From Streptomyces rapamycinicus NRRL 5491 (GTDB taxonomy: Bacteria > Actinomycetota > Actinomycetes > Streptomycetales > Streptomycetaceae): a stretch of DNA of 64,000 nucleotides. The translations under genes were made by a program, and so were the position numbers. Numbering within the stretch: the first letter of the stretch is position 1; every line of letters starts with the position of its first letter. The notes below the pieces were generated by a model. It ran no database searches. It was given only the letters and a program-made list of their open reading frames with translations, and had not been told where the DNA came from. The DNA is taken from contig NZ_CP085193.1 of the NCBI RefSeq assembly GCF_024298965.1, positions 8,742,001 through 8,806,000 on the forward strand, given 5' to 3'. Of this stretch, positions 32,049 through 40,656 are shown piece by piece.

Positions 32049-33479
32049 ATGCGCCGAGCAAAAATCGTCTGTACTTTGGGACCCGCCACCGACTCGTACG
32101 AGCAGATCAAGGCACTCATCGAGGCCGGAATGGACGTGGCCCGCTTCAACCTCAGCCACGGCACCTATGCCGAGCACGAGGAGCGTTATCGGCGAGTGCG
32201 CAAAGCCTCGCTGGAAACCGGCCGCAGCGTCGGCATCCTCGCCGACCTTCAAGGTCCGAAGATTCGGCTCGGCCGTTTCCGTGAAGGGCCGGTACTCCTT
32301 GAACGCGGGGATGAGTTCATCATCACCGTCGAACCCATCGAGGGCGACCGGTTCCGCTGCGGCACCACCTACGAGGGGCTGGCCGGCGACGTCAGCAAGG
32401 GTGAGCGGATCCTCGTCGACGACGGCCGGGTCACCCTGGAGGTCGTCGACATCGACGGCCCTCGGGTGCACACCATCGCCATCGAGGGCGGCATGGTCTC
32501 CGACCACAAGGGGCTCAACCTCCCCGGCGTGGCCGTCTCCGTCCCCGCGCTGTCCAAGAAGGACATCGAGGACCTGCGCTGGGCCCTTCGCATCGGCGCC
32601 GATGTCATCGCCCTCTCCTTCGTCCGCAACGGCAACGACGTCGTGGACGTCCACCGGGTGATGGACGAGGAGGACCGCCGGCTCCCGGTCATCGCGAAGA
32701 TCGAGAAGCCGCAGGCGGTGGAGAACCTCGAGGGTATCGTCGACGCCTTCGACGGCATCATGGTCGCCCGTGGCGACCTCGGCGTGGAGATGCCGCTCGA
32801 GCAGGTGCCGATCGTCCAGAAGCGCGCGATCAAACTGGCCAAGCGGAACGCCAAGCCGGTGATCGTCGCCACTCAGATGCTCGACTCGATGATCGAGAAC
32901 TCCCGCCCCACCCGGGCCGAGGCGTCCGACGTCGCCAACGCGGTGATCGACGGCACGGACGCGGTGATGCTCTCGGGCGAGACCAGCGTCGGCAAGTACC
33001 CGATCGTCACGGTCAAGACGATGGGCCGCATCGTGGCCGCCGCCGAGGAGGACATCCTCGCCAAGGGACTCCCCCCGCTCACCGAGCGCAGCAAGCCCCG
33101 CACCCAGGGCGGCGCGGTGGCCCGCGCGGCGGCCGAGATGGGCGACTTCCTCGGCGCGAAGTTCCTCGTCGCCTTCACCCAGTCCGGCGACACCGTCCGC
33201 CGCCTCTCCCGCTACCGCTCCCCGATCCCGCTGCTGGCCTTCACCCCGGAACCGGGCACCCGCTCCCAGCTCAATCTGACCTGGGGCGTGGAGACCTTCC
33301 TCGGCCCGATGGTCGAATCCACGGACGAGATGGTGGCCCAGGTGGACGAGGAACTGCTGCGCCTCGGCCGCTGCAAGAAGGGCGACCTGGTCATCATCAC
33401 CGCCGGTTCCCCGCCCGGTGTCTCCGGCTCCACCAACCTGGTCCGCGTCCACCACATCGGCGCGGACGACCTGAGGTAA
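32049..33479 (+). CDS. pyk: Pyruvate kinase
   Basis: Last step of glycolysis, phosphoenolpyruvate plus ADP to pyruvate plus ATP. The 476-residue protein starts MRRAKIVCTLGPATDSYEQI, has NLSHG near 37, the active-site MVARGDLGVEMPLEQVP near 237-253 preceded by IAKIEKPQAVEN (catalytic Lys and metal-binding Glu), and the substrate loop ATQMLDSMIENSRPTRAEASDVANAV near 277. The C-terminal allosteric domain is complete. No ribosome binding site precedes ATG 32049, but TAGGCT lies at 32036-32041, 7 nt before it, a -10 element in the position expected for a leaderless transcript. A strong terminator follows. Confidence 0.97.
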   Translation: MRRAKIVCTLGPATDSYEQIKALIEAGMDVARFNLSHGTYAEHEERYRRVRKASLETGRSVGILADLQGPKIRLGRFREGPVLLERGDEFIITVEPIEGDRFRCGTTYEGLAGDVSKGERILVDDGRVTLEVVDIDGPRVHTIAIEGGMVSDHKGLNLPGVAVSVPALSKKDIEDLRWALRIGADVIALSFVRNGNDVVDVHRVMDEEDRRLPVIAKIEKPQAVENLEGIVDAFDGIMVARGDLGVEMPLEQVPIVQKRAIKLAKRNAKPVIVATQMLDSMIENSRPTRAEASDVANAVIDGTDAVMLSGETSVGKYPIVTVKTMGRIVAAAEEDILAKGLPPLTERSKPRTQGGAVARAAAEMGDFLGAKFLVAFTQSGDTVRRLSRYRSPIPLLAFTPEPGTRSQLNLTWGVETFLGPMVESTDEMVAQVDEELLRLGRCKKGDLVIITAGSPPGVSGSTNLVRVHHIGADDLR

Positions 33480-33496
33480 CCGAGCCGCGCTCCTTG

Positions 33497-33527
33497 GGGC
33501 CGAAGTACTGGTTCAGTACTTCGGCCC
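33497..33527 (+). terminator. Terminator after pyk
   Basis: GGGCCGAAGTACTG (33497-33510) and CAGTACTTCGGCCC (33514-33527) form a perfect 14-bp stem with a 3-nt loop, 17 nt after the pyk stop. Confidence 0.85.
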
Positions 33528-33607
33528 GACGTGGTATTTCGCCGAAGCATTCACTTCATCGAGTGAAGAAGACCGATTCCAATGTGACCTTGGAATCGAA
33601 GGAAAAG

Positions 33608-33682
33608 TGCCCCGGGTCGGACTCGAACCGACACTGTATGGGTTTTGAATCCATTGCCTGCTGCCAATTGGGCTACCGGGGC
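33608..33682 (-). tRNA. tRNA with CAA (Leu) anticodon on a class I body
   Basis: A cloverleaf folds on the minus strand. Acceptor GCCCCGG pairs with CCGGGGC; TA follows at positions 8-9. The D arm is GCCC..AGGC with GG in the loop, the anticodon arm is ATGGA-TTCAAAA-CCCAT, and the T arm GTCGG-TTCGAGT-CCGAC is perfect. The discriminator is A and CCA is not encoded. The anticodon reads CAA, for UUG leucine codons, but the variable region is only 5 nt (ACAGT), whereas leucine tRNAs have a long variable arm. The anticodon stem ends in an A-C mismatch and the D stem in a C-A mismatch. It may be an atypical tRNA or a decayed or specialised tRNA-like gene. Confidence 0.8.
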
Positions 33683-33779
33683 TTGCAGTTTCGAAGGTCA
33701 CCAATGACCCGCTGCGCGTCCACCTTACCGTAGCTAGGTAGGCTCGTGGTGCCCACCTGCCAGGAAACCGAGGAGCACA

Positions 33780-34421
33780 GTGAGCACCGCTGACGCCCCC
33801 GACGCGCAGTCGCACGTCCCACCGCAGACAACCCGCGTCGTCATCGCCGAGGACGAGGCCCTCATCCGCCTCGACCTGAAGGAGATGCTCGAGGAGGAGG
33901 GGTACTCCGTCGTCGGCGAGGCGGGCGATGGGGAGACGGCTGTCGCGCTCGCCCAGGAGCACCACCCCGACCTCGTCATTCTCGATGTGAAGATGCCGGT
34001 TCTCGACGGCATCTCCGCCGCCGAGCGGATCGCGGCCGACCGCATCGCCCCCGTACTGATGCTGACCGCCTTCTCCCAGCGCGAACTGGTCGAACGGGCC
34101 CGGGACGCCGGGGCGATGGCGTATCTCGTGAAGCCGTTCAGCAAGAGCGATGTGGTGCCCGCCATCGAGATGGCCGTCTCCCGCTTCACCGAGTTGAAGA
34201 CCCTGGAGCAGGAGGTCGCCGACCTCTCCCAGCGGCTGGAGACCCGCAAGCTGGTCGACCGGGCCAAGAGCGTTCTTCAGACGCAATACGGGCTGACCGA
34301 GCCCGCCGCCTTCCGCTGGATCCAGAAGACCTCGATGGACCGCCGGCTGTCGATGCAGCAGGTGGCGGAGGCCGTCATCGAGGACGCGGCGGAGAAGAAG
34401 GCCGCCAACGAGGAGCAGTAG
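33780..34421 (+). CDS. ANTAR-domain response regulator (PdtaR-like)
   Basis: A 213-residue two-domain regulator. The receiver domain starts RVVIAEDEALIRLDLKEML, with the phosphoacceptor Asp in LVILDVKMPVLDG near residue 66 and the Lys in YLVKPFSKSD near 119. The C-terminal ANTAR domain (about 150-205: LETRKLVDRAKSVLQTQYGLTEPAAFRWIQKTSMDRR) binds paired RNA hexaloops to prevent transcription termination. It resembles mycobacterial PdtaR, partner of the kinase PdtaS; no kinase gene lies next to it here. GTG 33780 follows GAGGAG. It is a single gene between the tRNA and the liv operon, ending at a shared terminator. Confidence 0.94.
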   Translation: MSTADAPDAQSHVPPQTTRVVIAEDEALIRLDLKEMLEEEGYSVVGEAGDGETAVALAQEHHPDLVILDVKMPVLDGISAAERIAADRIAPVLMLTAFSQRELVERARDAGAMAYLVKPFSKSDVVPAIEMAVSRFTELKTLEQEVADLSQRLETRKLVDRAKSVLQTQYGLTEPAAFRWIQKTSMDRRLSMQQVAEAVIEDAAEKKAANEEQ

Positions 34422-34429
34422 AAGAGGGA

Positions 34430-34465
34430 AGGGCCCGCACCGCTGCTTGTCGCGGTGCGGGCCCT
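34430..34465. terminator. Bidirectional terminator between the ANTAR regulator and livF
   Basis: GGGCCCGCACCG (34431-34442) and CGGTGCGGGCCC (34453-34464) pair perfectly, extended by one A-T pair. The sequence CTCCCGTTTT follows on the plus strand; the genes converge. Confidence 0.85.
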
Positions 34466-34475
34466 CCCGTTTTCG

Positions 34476-35192
34476 TCAGTCCTCGCCGAGGTACGCCTTC
34501 CGCACCGACTCGTCGTGCAGCAGCGTCTCGCCCGAGCCCGACAGCACGATCTTGCCGATCTCCATCACATGGCCCTGGTCGGCCAGCGACAGAGCGGCCT
34601 GGGCGTTCTGCTCGACCAGCAGGATCGTCGTGCCCTGGGACTTGAGCTCGGCGATGGTCTGCATGATCTTCTGCATCATGATCGGCGATAGGCCCATCGA
34701 GGGCTCGTCGAGCATCAGCAGCTTGGGGCGGGACATCAGGGCCCGGCCCATCGCGAGCATCTGCTGTTCACCGCCGGAGAGGGTGCCCGCCGCCTGGTTG
34801 CGGCGCTCGCCGAGGATGGGGAAGAGCTCGTAGGCGTGCCGGATATCGGCGGCTATGCCGTCAGCGTCCTTCCGGAGGAACGCTCCGAGCTGGAGGTTCT
34901 CGGCGATCGACAGCCGCGGGAAGATATGCCGTCCCTCGGGCGAGTGGGCCAGCCCCAGGGCGACGATCTTGTGCGCGGGGACGCCCCGCAGCGGTTTGCC
35001 GTCGAAGCGGATCTCCCCGCCGAGCGGCTGGAGCAGGCCGGACAGGGTGCGCAGCGTGGTCGTCTTGCCCGCGCCGTTGGTACCGATGAGGGTGACGACC
35101 TGTCCGGCCTCGACGCTGAACGAGATGCCCTTGACGGCCTCGATCTTGCCGTAGGCGACCCGCAGGTCCTCGACCTCGAGCAGTGCGGTCAC
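34476..35192 (-). CDS. livF: Branched-chain amino acid ABC transporter ATP-binding protein LivF
   Basis: One of two ATPases of the high-affinity Leu/Ile/Val importer. The 238-residue protein has Walker A GTNGAGKTTT near 38, signature LSGGEQQML near 139, Walker B LLMLDEPSMGLSP near 159 and the switch His region ILLVEQN near 190, the last being a LivF-type feature (Gln-Asn in place of His-D). GTG 35192 overlaps the livG stop by 4 nt. It is the last gene of livK-livH-livM-livG-livF and ends at a bidirectional hairpin. Confidence 0.95.
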   Translation of the reverse strand: MTALLEVEDLRVAYGKIEAVKGISFSVEAGQVVTLIGTNGAGKTTTLRTLSGLLQPLGGEIRFDGKPLRGVPAHKIVALGLAHSPEGRHIFPRLSIAENLQLGAFLRKDADGIAADIRHAYELFPILGERRNQAAGTLSGGEQQMLAMGRALMSRPKLLMLDEPSMGLSPIMMQKIMQTIAELKSQGTTILLVEQNAQAALSLADQGHVMEIGKIVLSGSGETLLHDESVRKAYLGED

Positions 35193-36106
35193 TGTCCGTC
35201 CTCCGTACGTGCTGTGGTGCCCCGCTGGGCCTCGTCCTGCGTGGCCCCTCCCGTGGCTCCGGTCGTGGCCCCGGCCTCCGCGGCCTCGACCTCGGCGGCC
35301 TCCTCCGCGCCCGGCGCGCCCTCGAAGGGGGTGCCGAGGTAGGCGGCGATGACGCGCTCATCGCTCTGGACGACCTCCGAGGTGCCCTCGACGAGCTTCT
35401 GGCCCTGGACGAGTACGGCGACCCGGTCGCAGAGGTTGAAGATGAAGCGCATGTCGTGCTCGATGACGAGCACGGCGGTGCCCAGGTCCCGGATGGCGAA
35501 GACCAGTTCCTCGGTGGCGCGGGTCTCCTGGGGGTTCATTCCGGCGGTGGGCTCGTCGAGCAGCAGCAGTCCGGGGTCGCTGGCGAGGGCGCGGGCGATC
35601 TCCAGCTTGCGCTGTTCGCCGTAGGGGAGGTTGCGGGAGAGGTGGTCGGCCTTGTCGGCGAGGCCGGTGAACTCCAGGAGTTCCATGGCACGGGCCTTGG
35701 AGGCGGCCTCGGCGCGCTTGAAGCCGGGGCCGCGCAGCAGGGCCGACCACAGGCCCTCCTTGGTGCGGGTGTGGCGGCCGACGAGCACGTTCTCCAGGAC
35801 CGTCATATTGGCGAAGAGCCGGATGTTCTGGAAGGTGCGCGCGATGCCCGCCTGGGTGACGAGGTGGGGCTTGGGCGGCAGCACGGTGCCCCGGTAGGCG
35901 ACGCTGCCCTCGGTGGGGACGTAGAGACCGGTGAGGCAGTTGAAGAAGGTGGTCTTGCCCGCGCCGTTGGGCCCGATGAGGCCGACGATCTCGCCGGGGT
36001 GGACGTCGAGGTCGACCGCTTGTACGGCCGTGAGCCCGCCGAAGCGCATGGTGACGCCGGTGGCGGTGAGCACGGGGGAGGTCGTGGTGGTGGTCATCGC
36101 TGTCAT
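35189..36106 (-). CDS. livG: Branched-chain amino acid ABC transporter ATP-binding protein LivG
   Basis: Second ATPase of the importer. It is 305 residues long: Walker A GPNGAGKTTFFN near 45, LPYGEQRKLEIARAL signature near 161 (YGEQR as in LivG), Walker B LLLLDEPTAGMNP near 182 and the H-loop VIEHDMRFI near 216. The last 45 residues are an Ala/Glu/Thr-rich tail not found in the core fold. ATG 36106 overlaps the livM stop by ATGA; a longer open frame upstream is not coding, because the conserved sequence begins at LTATGVTMRFGG. Confidence 0.95.
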   Translation of the reverse strand: MTAMTTTTTSPVLTATGVTMRFGGLTAVQAVDLDVHPGEIVGLIGPNGAGKTTFFNCLTGLYVPTEGSVAYRGTVLPPKPHLVTQAGIARTFQNIRLFANMTVLENVLVGRHTRTKEGLWSALLRGPGFKRAEAASKARAMELLEFTGLADKADHLSRNLPYGEQRKLEIARALASDPGLLLLDEPTAGMNPQETRATEELVFAIRDLGTAVLVIEHDMRFIFNLCDRVAVLVQGQKLVEGTSEVVQSDERVIAAYLGTPFEGAPGAEEAAEVEAAEAGATTGATGGATQDEAQRGTTARTEDGQ

Positions 36107-37857
36107 GCCTCCGCCTTGGTGACGCCGACGGCACCGTCCTTGAGTCCGGTGGCGCCGGGGACGTCGAGCTGGCCGGTCTCGTGGTACTCGAGCTGCTGCC
36201 GCCGGTTGGGGACGATCCCCTCGGGGCGGAAGCGCATCAGCAGGATGAGCGCGATACCGAAGGCGAGGAGCTGGTAGTCCTGGAGGAACTCCAGCTTCTT
36301 GGGGATCAGATAGAGCAGGGTGGCGCCGAGCAGCGGGCCGCCGATGGTGCCCATGCCGCCGAGGATGACGGCGGCCACCAGGAAGGTGGAGTTGGGCGGG
36401 ACGGGTCCGGCGAAGACGTACTGCTCGGGGACGACCGTGGACTGGAAGTGGGCCCATACGGCGCCGGCGACCCCGGCCAGGGTGGCGCCGAGCGCGAAGG
36501 CGATGAGCTTGACCCGGAATCCGTTGATGCCCATGGCGGTGGCGGCGGTCTCGTCCTCGCGGATGGCGACCCAGGCGCGGCCGATACGGGAGTTGCCCGC
36601 CCGGCTGAAGATCAGCACGACGACCACCGTGACCAGAAGCATCAGCAGGTAGTAGTTGCCGTTGGAGTCGAGGCTGATGCCGCCGACGCTGTGGTCGTCG
36701 TTGAAGTTGAACCCGAAGATCTCCAGCGGGGGGATGTTGGGGATGCCGTCGGGGCCGTTGGTGACGGAGGGGCCGGAGGTGCCGTCGAGGTTCAGCATGG
36801 CGAGTCGGAAGATCTCTCCGAAGCCGAGGGTCACGATGGCGAGGTAGTCGCCGCGCAGCCGCAGGGTCGGGGCGCCGATGACCACGCCGAAGATCAGTGA
36901 GACCACGCCGCCGGTGATCACGGCGGCCCAGAACGGGAACCTGACGTCGATCGTCGAGGCGGTGGACCCGGAGACCAGGGCGGCGGTGTAGGCGCCGACG
37001 CCGAGGAAGGCGACGTACCCGAGGTCCAGGAGGCCCGCGAGGCCGACGACGATGTTCAGGCCGAGGGCGACGGTCGCGAAGATGGCGATGTTGACGCCCA
37101 GCTCGGTGAAGCTGGACTTGTCCTGGAAGAAGGGGAAGACGATCGCGGTGATCAGCGCCGCCACCAGGGTGACGGAGCGGTAGGAGTTGGTGAGCTCGCT
37201 GATCCGGCTGATGAGCCCGGCCTTGACCAGGGCGACGGCGGCGAATCCGATGGCGATGAGGTAGCCGAGGAACGGCTCGGGGTGGTCGGCGTCGGTCTGG
37301 ATGCCGTAGTTGACCACGTAGAGGCCGACGGCGAAGACCGCCGCGATGATCAGGATCTCGGCCCAGGAGGGCAGCTCCTTGGGGCGGCACAGCGGGCGGC
37401 TGTCGTCCGGGAGCAGGTAGGTGGTGGCCACCGGCACGGCGGTCACCACGGCGGCTACCCAGCCGCCGGGTTCCAGGTTGACCAGGCCGTCCAGGTCCAC
37501 CGCGATGGCGATGACGGTGAACCAGGTGACGGCGAAGGTGCCGAGGGCCAGCATCCGCAGGGCCTGGGTGGAGCCGCTGGGGGTGAGCCAGCGCAGGCCC
37601 TTCAGGTCGAGGGCGGCCAGCGCGAAGACGCCGGTGGCGATTCCCAGGACGAGGGTGAGGAGCTGCAGTCCGCCGGGGTAGCCGTAGACGGTCAGATCGC
37701 CGGGGAATTCGGCGGTCCAGGTCCAGGCGAGGAAGGTGGAGACGACGGCGGCGGCGCCGCCGGCCGCGGTGAGGGCCCGCAGCAGCGTGGTGCGCGGGGC
37801 GGGTGCGCCGGCCTCGGCCTTGCGCACGGCGGTGGGCTGGGTCTTGTCGGTGGTCAT
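36103..37857 (-). CDS. livM: Branched-chain amino acid ABC transporter permease LivM
   Basis: Inner-membrane permease of the Liv importer. The 584-residue protein is longer than E. coli LivM because of about 200 extra N-terminal residues with four hydrophobic segments; the core LivM fold from about residue 230 has the family segments VALGLNIVVGLAGLLDLGYVAFLGVGAYTAAL and LRLRGDYLAIVTLGFGEIFRL, and the EAA-like loop ATAMGINGFRVKLIAFALGA. The C terminus RFRPEGIVPNRRQQL is typical. It overlaps livG by 4 nt and follows livH by 12 nt. Confidence 0.94.
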   Translation of the reverse strand: MTTDKTQPTAVRKAEAGAPAPRTTLLRALTAAGGAAAVVSTFLAWTWTAEFPGDLTVYGYPGGLQLLTLVLGIATGVFALAALDLKGLRWLTPSGSTQALRMLALGTFAVTWFTVIAIAVDLDGLVNLEPGGWVAAVVTAVPVATTYLLPDDSRPLCRPKELPSWAEILIIAAVFAVGLYVVNYGIQTDADHPEPFLGYLIAIGFAAVALVKAGLISRISELTNSYRSVTLVAALITAIVFPFFQDKSSFTELGVNIAIFATVALGLNIVVGLAGLLDLGYVAFLGVGAYTAALVSGSTASTIDVRFPFWAAVITGGVVSLIFGVVIGAPTLRLRGDYLAIVTLGFGEIFRLAMLNLDGTSGPSVTNGPDGIPNIPPLEIFGFNFNDDHSVGGISLDSNGNYYLLMLLVTVVVVLIFSRAGNSRIGRAWVAIREDETAATAMGINGFRVKLIAFALGATLAGVAGAVWAHFQSTVVPEQYVFAGPVPPNSTFLVAAVILGGMGTIGGPLLGATLLYLIPKKLEFLQDYQLLAFGIALILLMRFRPEGIVPNRRQQLEYHETGQLDVPGATGLKDGAVGVTKAEA

Positions 37858-37869
37858 CGGTTCACTCCC

Positions 37870-38802
37870 TCACGCCCGGTCCGCTACGCGTTCGCCGAGC
37901 AGACCCTGTGGCCTGACCAGCAGGACGAGGATGAGCAGGGTGAAGGCCCATACGTCCTTCCAGGCACCGCCGCCGAGCTGGTCCATCCCGGGGATGTCCT
38001 GGATGTACTTGATGGCCAGGGCCTCGACGACGCCCAGGACGACGCCGCCGAGCATGGCACCGTAGATGTTGCCGATGCCGCCGAGCACGGCGGCGGTGAA
38101 CGCCTTGAGACCGGCGATGAAGCCCATCTCGAAGTTGATCTGGCCGTACTTGAGCCCGTGGGAGAGGGCGGCGACGGCGGCGAACGCACCGCCGATGGCG
38201 AAGGCCATCACGATGATGCGGTCGGTGTTGATGCCCATGAGCTTGGCGGTGTCGGGGTCCTGCGCGGTGGCCTGCATGGCGCGGCCGGCCCGGCTCTTGG
38301 AGACGAACAGCCCCAGGGCGAGCATGCACAGCGGGGCGGCGATGAGCAGGAAGGCGTCGCCGCGCTGGATGTGCAGATTGTCGAGGATCTCGAACGACGA
38401 TCCCTCGAACTGCGGGAAGCTGCGGGGCTTCTTGGCGTCGGGGTAGAAGGCCCAGACGGCCTGCTGCAGTGCGATGGACAGACCGATCGCGGTGATCAGG
38501 GGGGCGAGCCGGGGGCCGCCGCGCAGGGGCCGGTAGGCGAAGCGTTCCGCCGCGGTGGCGATGGCGACCGAGGCGACGATGCCGCCGATCAGCATCAGGG
38601 GCAGAGCGAGGGAGAGCGCGGTGCCGCTGGGCAGCCAGATGTAGATGGTGAGGGCCCCGAAGCCCCCGATCATGAAGATCTCGCCATGGGCGAAGTTGAT
38701 GAGCTGGACGATGCCGTAGACCATGGTGTACCCGATGGCGATCAAGCCGTAGAGGGCGCCAAGGGTCAGGCCGTTGACCAGCGTTTGCGGCAGTTCGTGC
38801 AC
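37870..38802 (-). CDS. livH: Branched-chain amino acid ABC transporter permease LivH
   Basis: Partner permease of LivM. It has 310 residues and about eight membrane segments. It opens with LPQTLVNGLTLGALYGLIAIGYTMVYGIVQLINFAHGEIFMIGGF, the family's conserved first block, and carries GRAMQATAQDPDTAKLMGINTDRII, the ATPase-contacting EAA-type loop, near residue 190. A perfect hairpin separates it from livK, 102 nt upstream on the transcript. Confidence 0.96.
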   Translation of the reverse strand: MHELPQTLVNGLTLGALYGLIAIGYTMVYGIVQLINFAHGEIFMIGGFGALTIYIWLPSGTALSLALPLMLIGGIVASVAIATAAERFAYRPLRGGPRLAPLITAIGLSIALQQAVWAFYPDAKKPRSFPQFEGSSFEILDNLHIQRGDAFLLIAAPLCMLALGLFVSKSRAGRAMQATAQDPDTAKLMGINTDRIIVMAFAIGGAFAAVAALSHGLKYGQINFEMGFIAGLKAFTAAVLGGIGNIYGAMLGGVVLGVVEALAIKYIQDIPGMDQLGGGAWKDVWAFTLLILVLLVRPQGLLGERVADRA

Positions 38803-38836
38803 CGCAGGGCCTCCGATGAGCGTGTCGGATATGACG

Positions 38837-38869
38837 CCGCGCGAGGGCGATGGGTACGCCCTCGCGCGG
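38837..38869 (-). terminator. Intercistronic hairpin between livK and livH
   Basis: CCGCGCGAGGGCG (38837-38849) and CGCCCTCGCGCGG (38857-38869) form a perfect 13-bp stem with a 7-nt loop. Its place between the binding-protein gene and the permease genes suggests partial termination or 3'-end protection, giving more LivK than permease. Confidence 0.7.
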
Positions 38870-38903
38870 ATTCGTTTCGTGGGTGTGCGATCGCTGCCGG
38901 GGG

Positions 38904-40136
38904 TCAGTCCTTGAAGGTCTCGCTCTTCACGGACTTCCAGGCGCCCTTGGTGACCTTGTAGACGGTCAGCTGCTTGTTCGTGGTGTCGCCGTACTTGTCG
39001 AAGGAGACCTTGCCGGTGACGCCGTCGAAGGAGACCTTGCCGAGCGCCTCGGTGATCTTGGCGCGGGCGTCGTCGGGGAGCTTGCCGTCGTTGTCCTCGA
39101 CCACGGCCTTGACGGCCTGGATGATGGCCCAGCCGGCGTCGTAGGAGTAGCCGCCGTAGGCCGCGTACGGGTCCTTGTAGTGCTGGTCCGCGTAGTTCTT
39201 CACGAACGTCTTGGCGGAGTCGAGCTGCTCGACCGGGTAGCCGACGGAGGTGGCGAGGTCACCGTCGTTGCTGGTGCCCGAGGCCTTGATGAAGGCGGGG
39301 TCGTAGATGCCGTCGCCGCCCATGACCGGGACCTGCGCGCCGGCCTGCTTGACCTGGTCGGACAGCAGACCGCCCTCGGGGTACTGGCCGCCGAAGTAGA
39401 CCGAGTCGGCGCCGGAGGACTTCACCTTGTTGGAGATGCCGGAGAAGTCGGTCTCCTTGACGGTCAGGTGGTCCCGGCCGACGACCTTGCCGCCGAGGCG
39501 CTTGAACTCCTCGGCGAAGATGGTGGCGAGGCCGTTGCCGTACGCCTGCTTGTCGTCGATGACGAAGACCTTCCGCTTCTTCGCGTCCTTGAAGTAGTAC
39601 TGCGCGGCGAAGCGGCCCTGGATGATGTCGGTGGTCGCGGTGCGGAAGTAGGTCTTGAAGGGGCGCGACTTCTTGCCCGAGGCCCAGTCGTCGCCCTGGC
39701 TCAGGGCCGGATTGGTGTTGGCGGGGGAGACCTGGGCGAGGTCGCCTCTGTCGAAGACGCCCTGCATGGACTGGGCGACGCCCGAGTTGAGCGGCCCCAC
39801 CGCGCCGAGGATGTCCTCGTCGTCGACCATCGAGGTCGCGTTCGCCTTGCCGGAGGAGGGCACGGCCTGGTCGTCGAAGGACTTGACCTTGAAGGTGACC
39901 CCGTCCACCTCGTTGTTCTTGTTGGCTATCTTCGCCGCGAGGTCGACGGAGTTCTTGATGCCCTGGCCGAGAGCGGACAGCGAGCCGGTGAGCGGGGCGT
40001 CGACACCGATGACCACGGTCGTCTTGCCGTCCTTGCCGCCACTGTCGTCTTTGTCGTCCCGCGACCCGCAGGCGCTGAGGGTGAGGGCGCCCGCGGTGAT
40101 GGCGGTCGTCATGATGAGCAAGGAACGGTGTCGCAC
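38904..40136 (-). CDS. livK: Branched-chain amino acid substrate-binding lipoprotein LivK
   Basis: Extracellular binding protein that delivers leucine, isoleucine or valine to LivHM. The 410-residue precursor has a signal peptide ending LTLSACGS, whose Cys is the lipobox attachment site (about residue 23). The periplasmic-binding type I fold begins TTVVIGVDAPLTGSLSALGQGIKNSVDLAAKIAN and includes YGNGLATIFAEEFKRLGG. GTG 40136 has AAAGGA 6 nt before it. A perfect 8-bp hairpin (40158-40165 with 40074-like partner 40174-40181) lies in the leader just upstream of that site. It heads the liv operon. Confidence 0.95.
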   Translation of the reverse strand: MRHRSLLIMTTAITAGALTLSACGSRDDKDDSGGKDGKTTVVIGVDAPLTGSLSALGQGIKNSVDLAAKIANKNNEVDGVTFKVKSFDDQAVPSSGKANATSMVDDEDILGAVGPLNSGVAQSMQGVFDRGDLAQVSPANTNPALSQGDDWASGKKSRPFKTYFRTATTDIIQGRFAAQYYFKDAKKRKVFVIDDKQAYGNGLATIFAEEFKRLGGKVVGRDHLTVKETDFSGISNKVKSSGADSVYFGGQYPEGGLLSDQVKQAGAQVPVMGGDGIYDPAFIKASGTSNDGDLATSVGYPVEQLDSAKTFVKNYADQHYKDPYAAYGGYSYDAGWAIIQAVKAVVEDNDGKLPDDARAKITEALGKVSFDGVTGKVSFDKYGDTTNKQLTVYKVTKGAWKSVKSETFKD

Positions 40137-40656
40137 GAGGAATCCTTTCGCTGGCCCGGCACCCCGGGGTCATGGGGTGCCGTGTCCTCGCCGGATGAAC
40201 CTGGAATGGCCGTGTGGGTGCGGCGTACATCCCACGGGGCCGTGACTGGCTGTGACTCTAAGCGCGGGGCGCGACCGGGGGCAGAGGTCTAGACGATGAT
40301 GTGACTGTCTTGTTATGACGCGCGTCACCCCGGGATGTCCGTGTAGCGGAACGGAAGGGACGAATAGGGCGCATTTGGGCCAATCATTAGGTCCGGATCC
40401 TGAGAAGGTGCAGTTCCGCTAAGGAGTGCGGTGCGCTTGTGAATGAAGCGCGGAGACGGCTGCGCGGATGAGCGCGGAAAGATCGTTTCCGGAGTCGCCG
40501 AGGGTGCTGAAAATGCGATCTTATATTGCGTCAGTGTTACGCAGTGTTACGGCCGGCGGTCCGGGTCCGGGGCTTGTCCGGGGTGGTGGGCGGGGTTCCG
40601 GAATGGTGTCGGACCGGTGTCGCGCGAATGTCGCGCGGATGTGGCGCCGGTGCGGC
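40137..40656. other. 520-bp intergenic region upstream of livK
   Basis: Both flanking genes are on the minus strand. Near livK there is a perfect leader hairpin, GGCACCCC (40158-40165) with GGGGTGCC (40174-40181). Further upstream, TGACGCGCGTCA at 40316-40327 is a perfect 12-bp palindrome, a candidate operator. The remainder has no supported gene; the stretch 40560-40660 is GT-rich with repeated GGTGTCG/ATGTCGCGCG words. No clear promoter could be placed. Confidence 0.5.

Noticed and set aside
35189..37390. A longer livG frame extending about 430 codons upstream of 36106
   Set aside because: That extension is the out-of-frame antisense-rich shadow of livM; the conserved ATPase begins at 36106.
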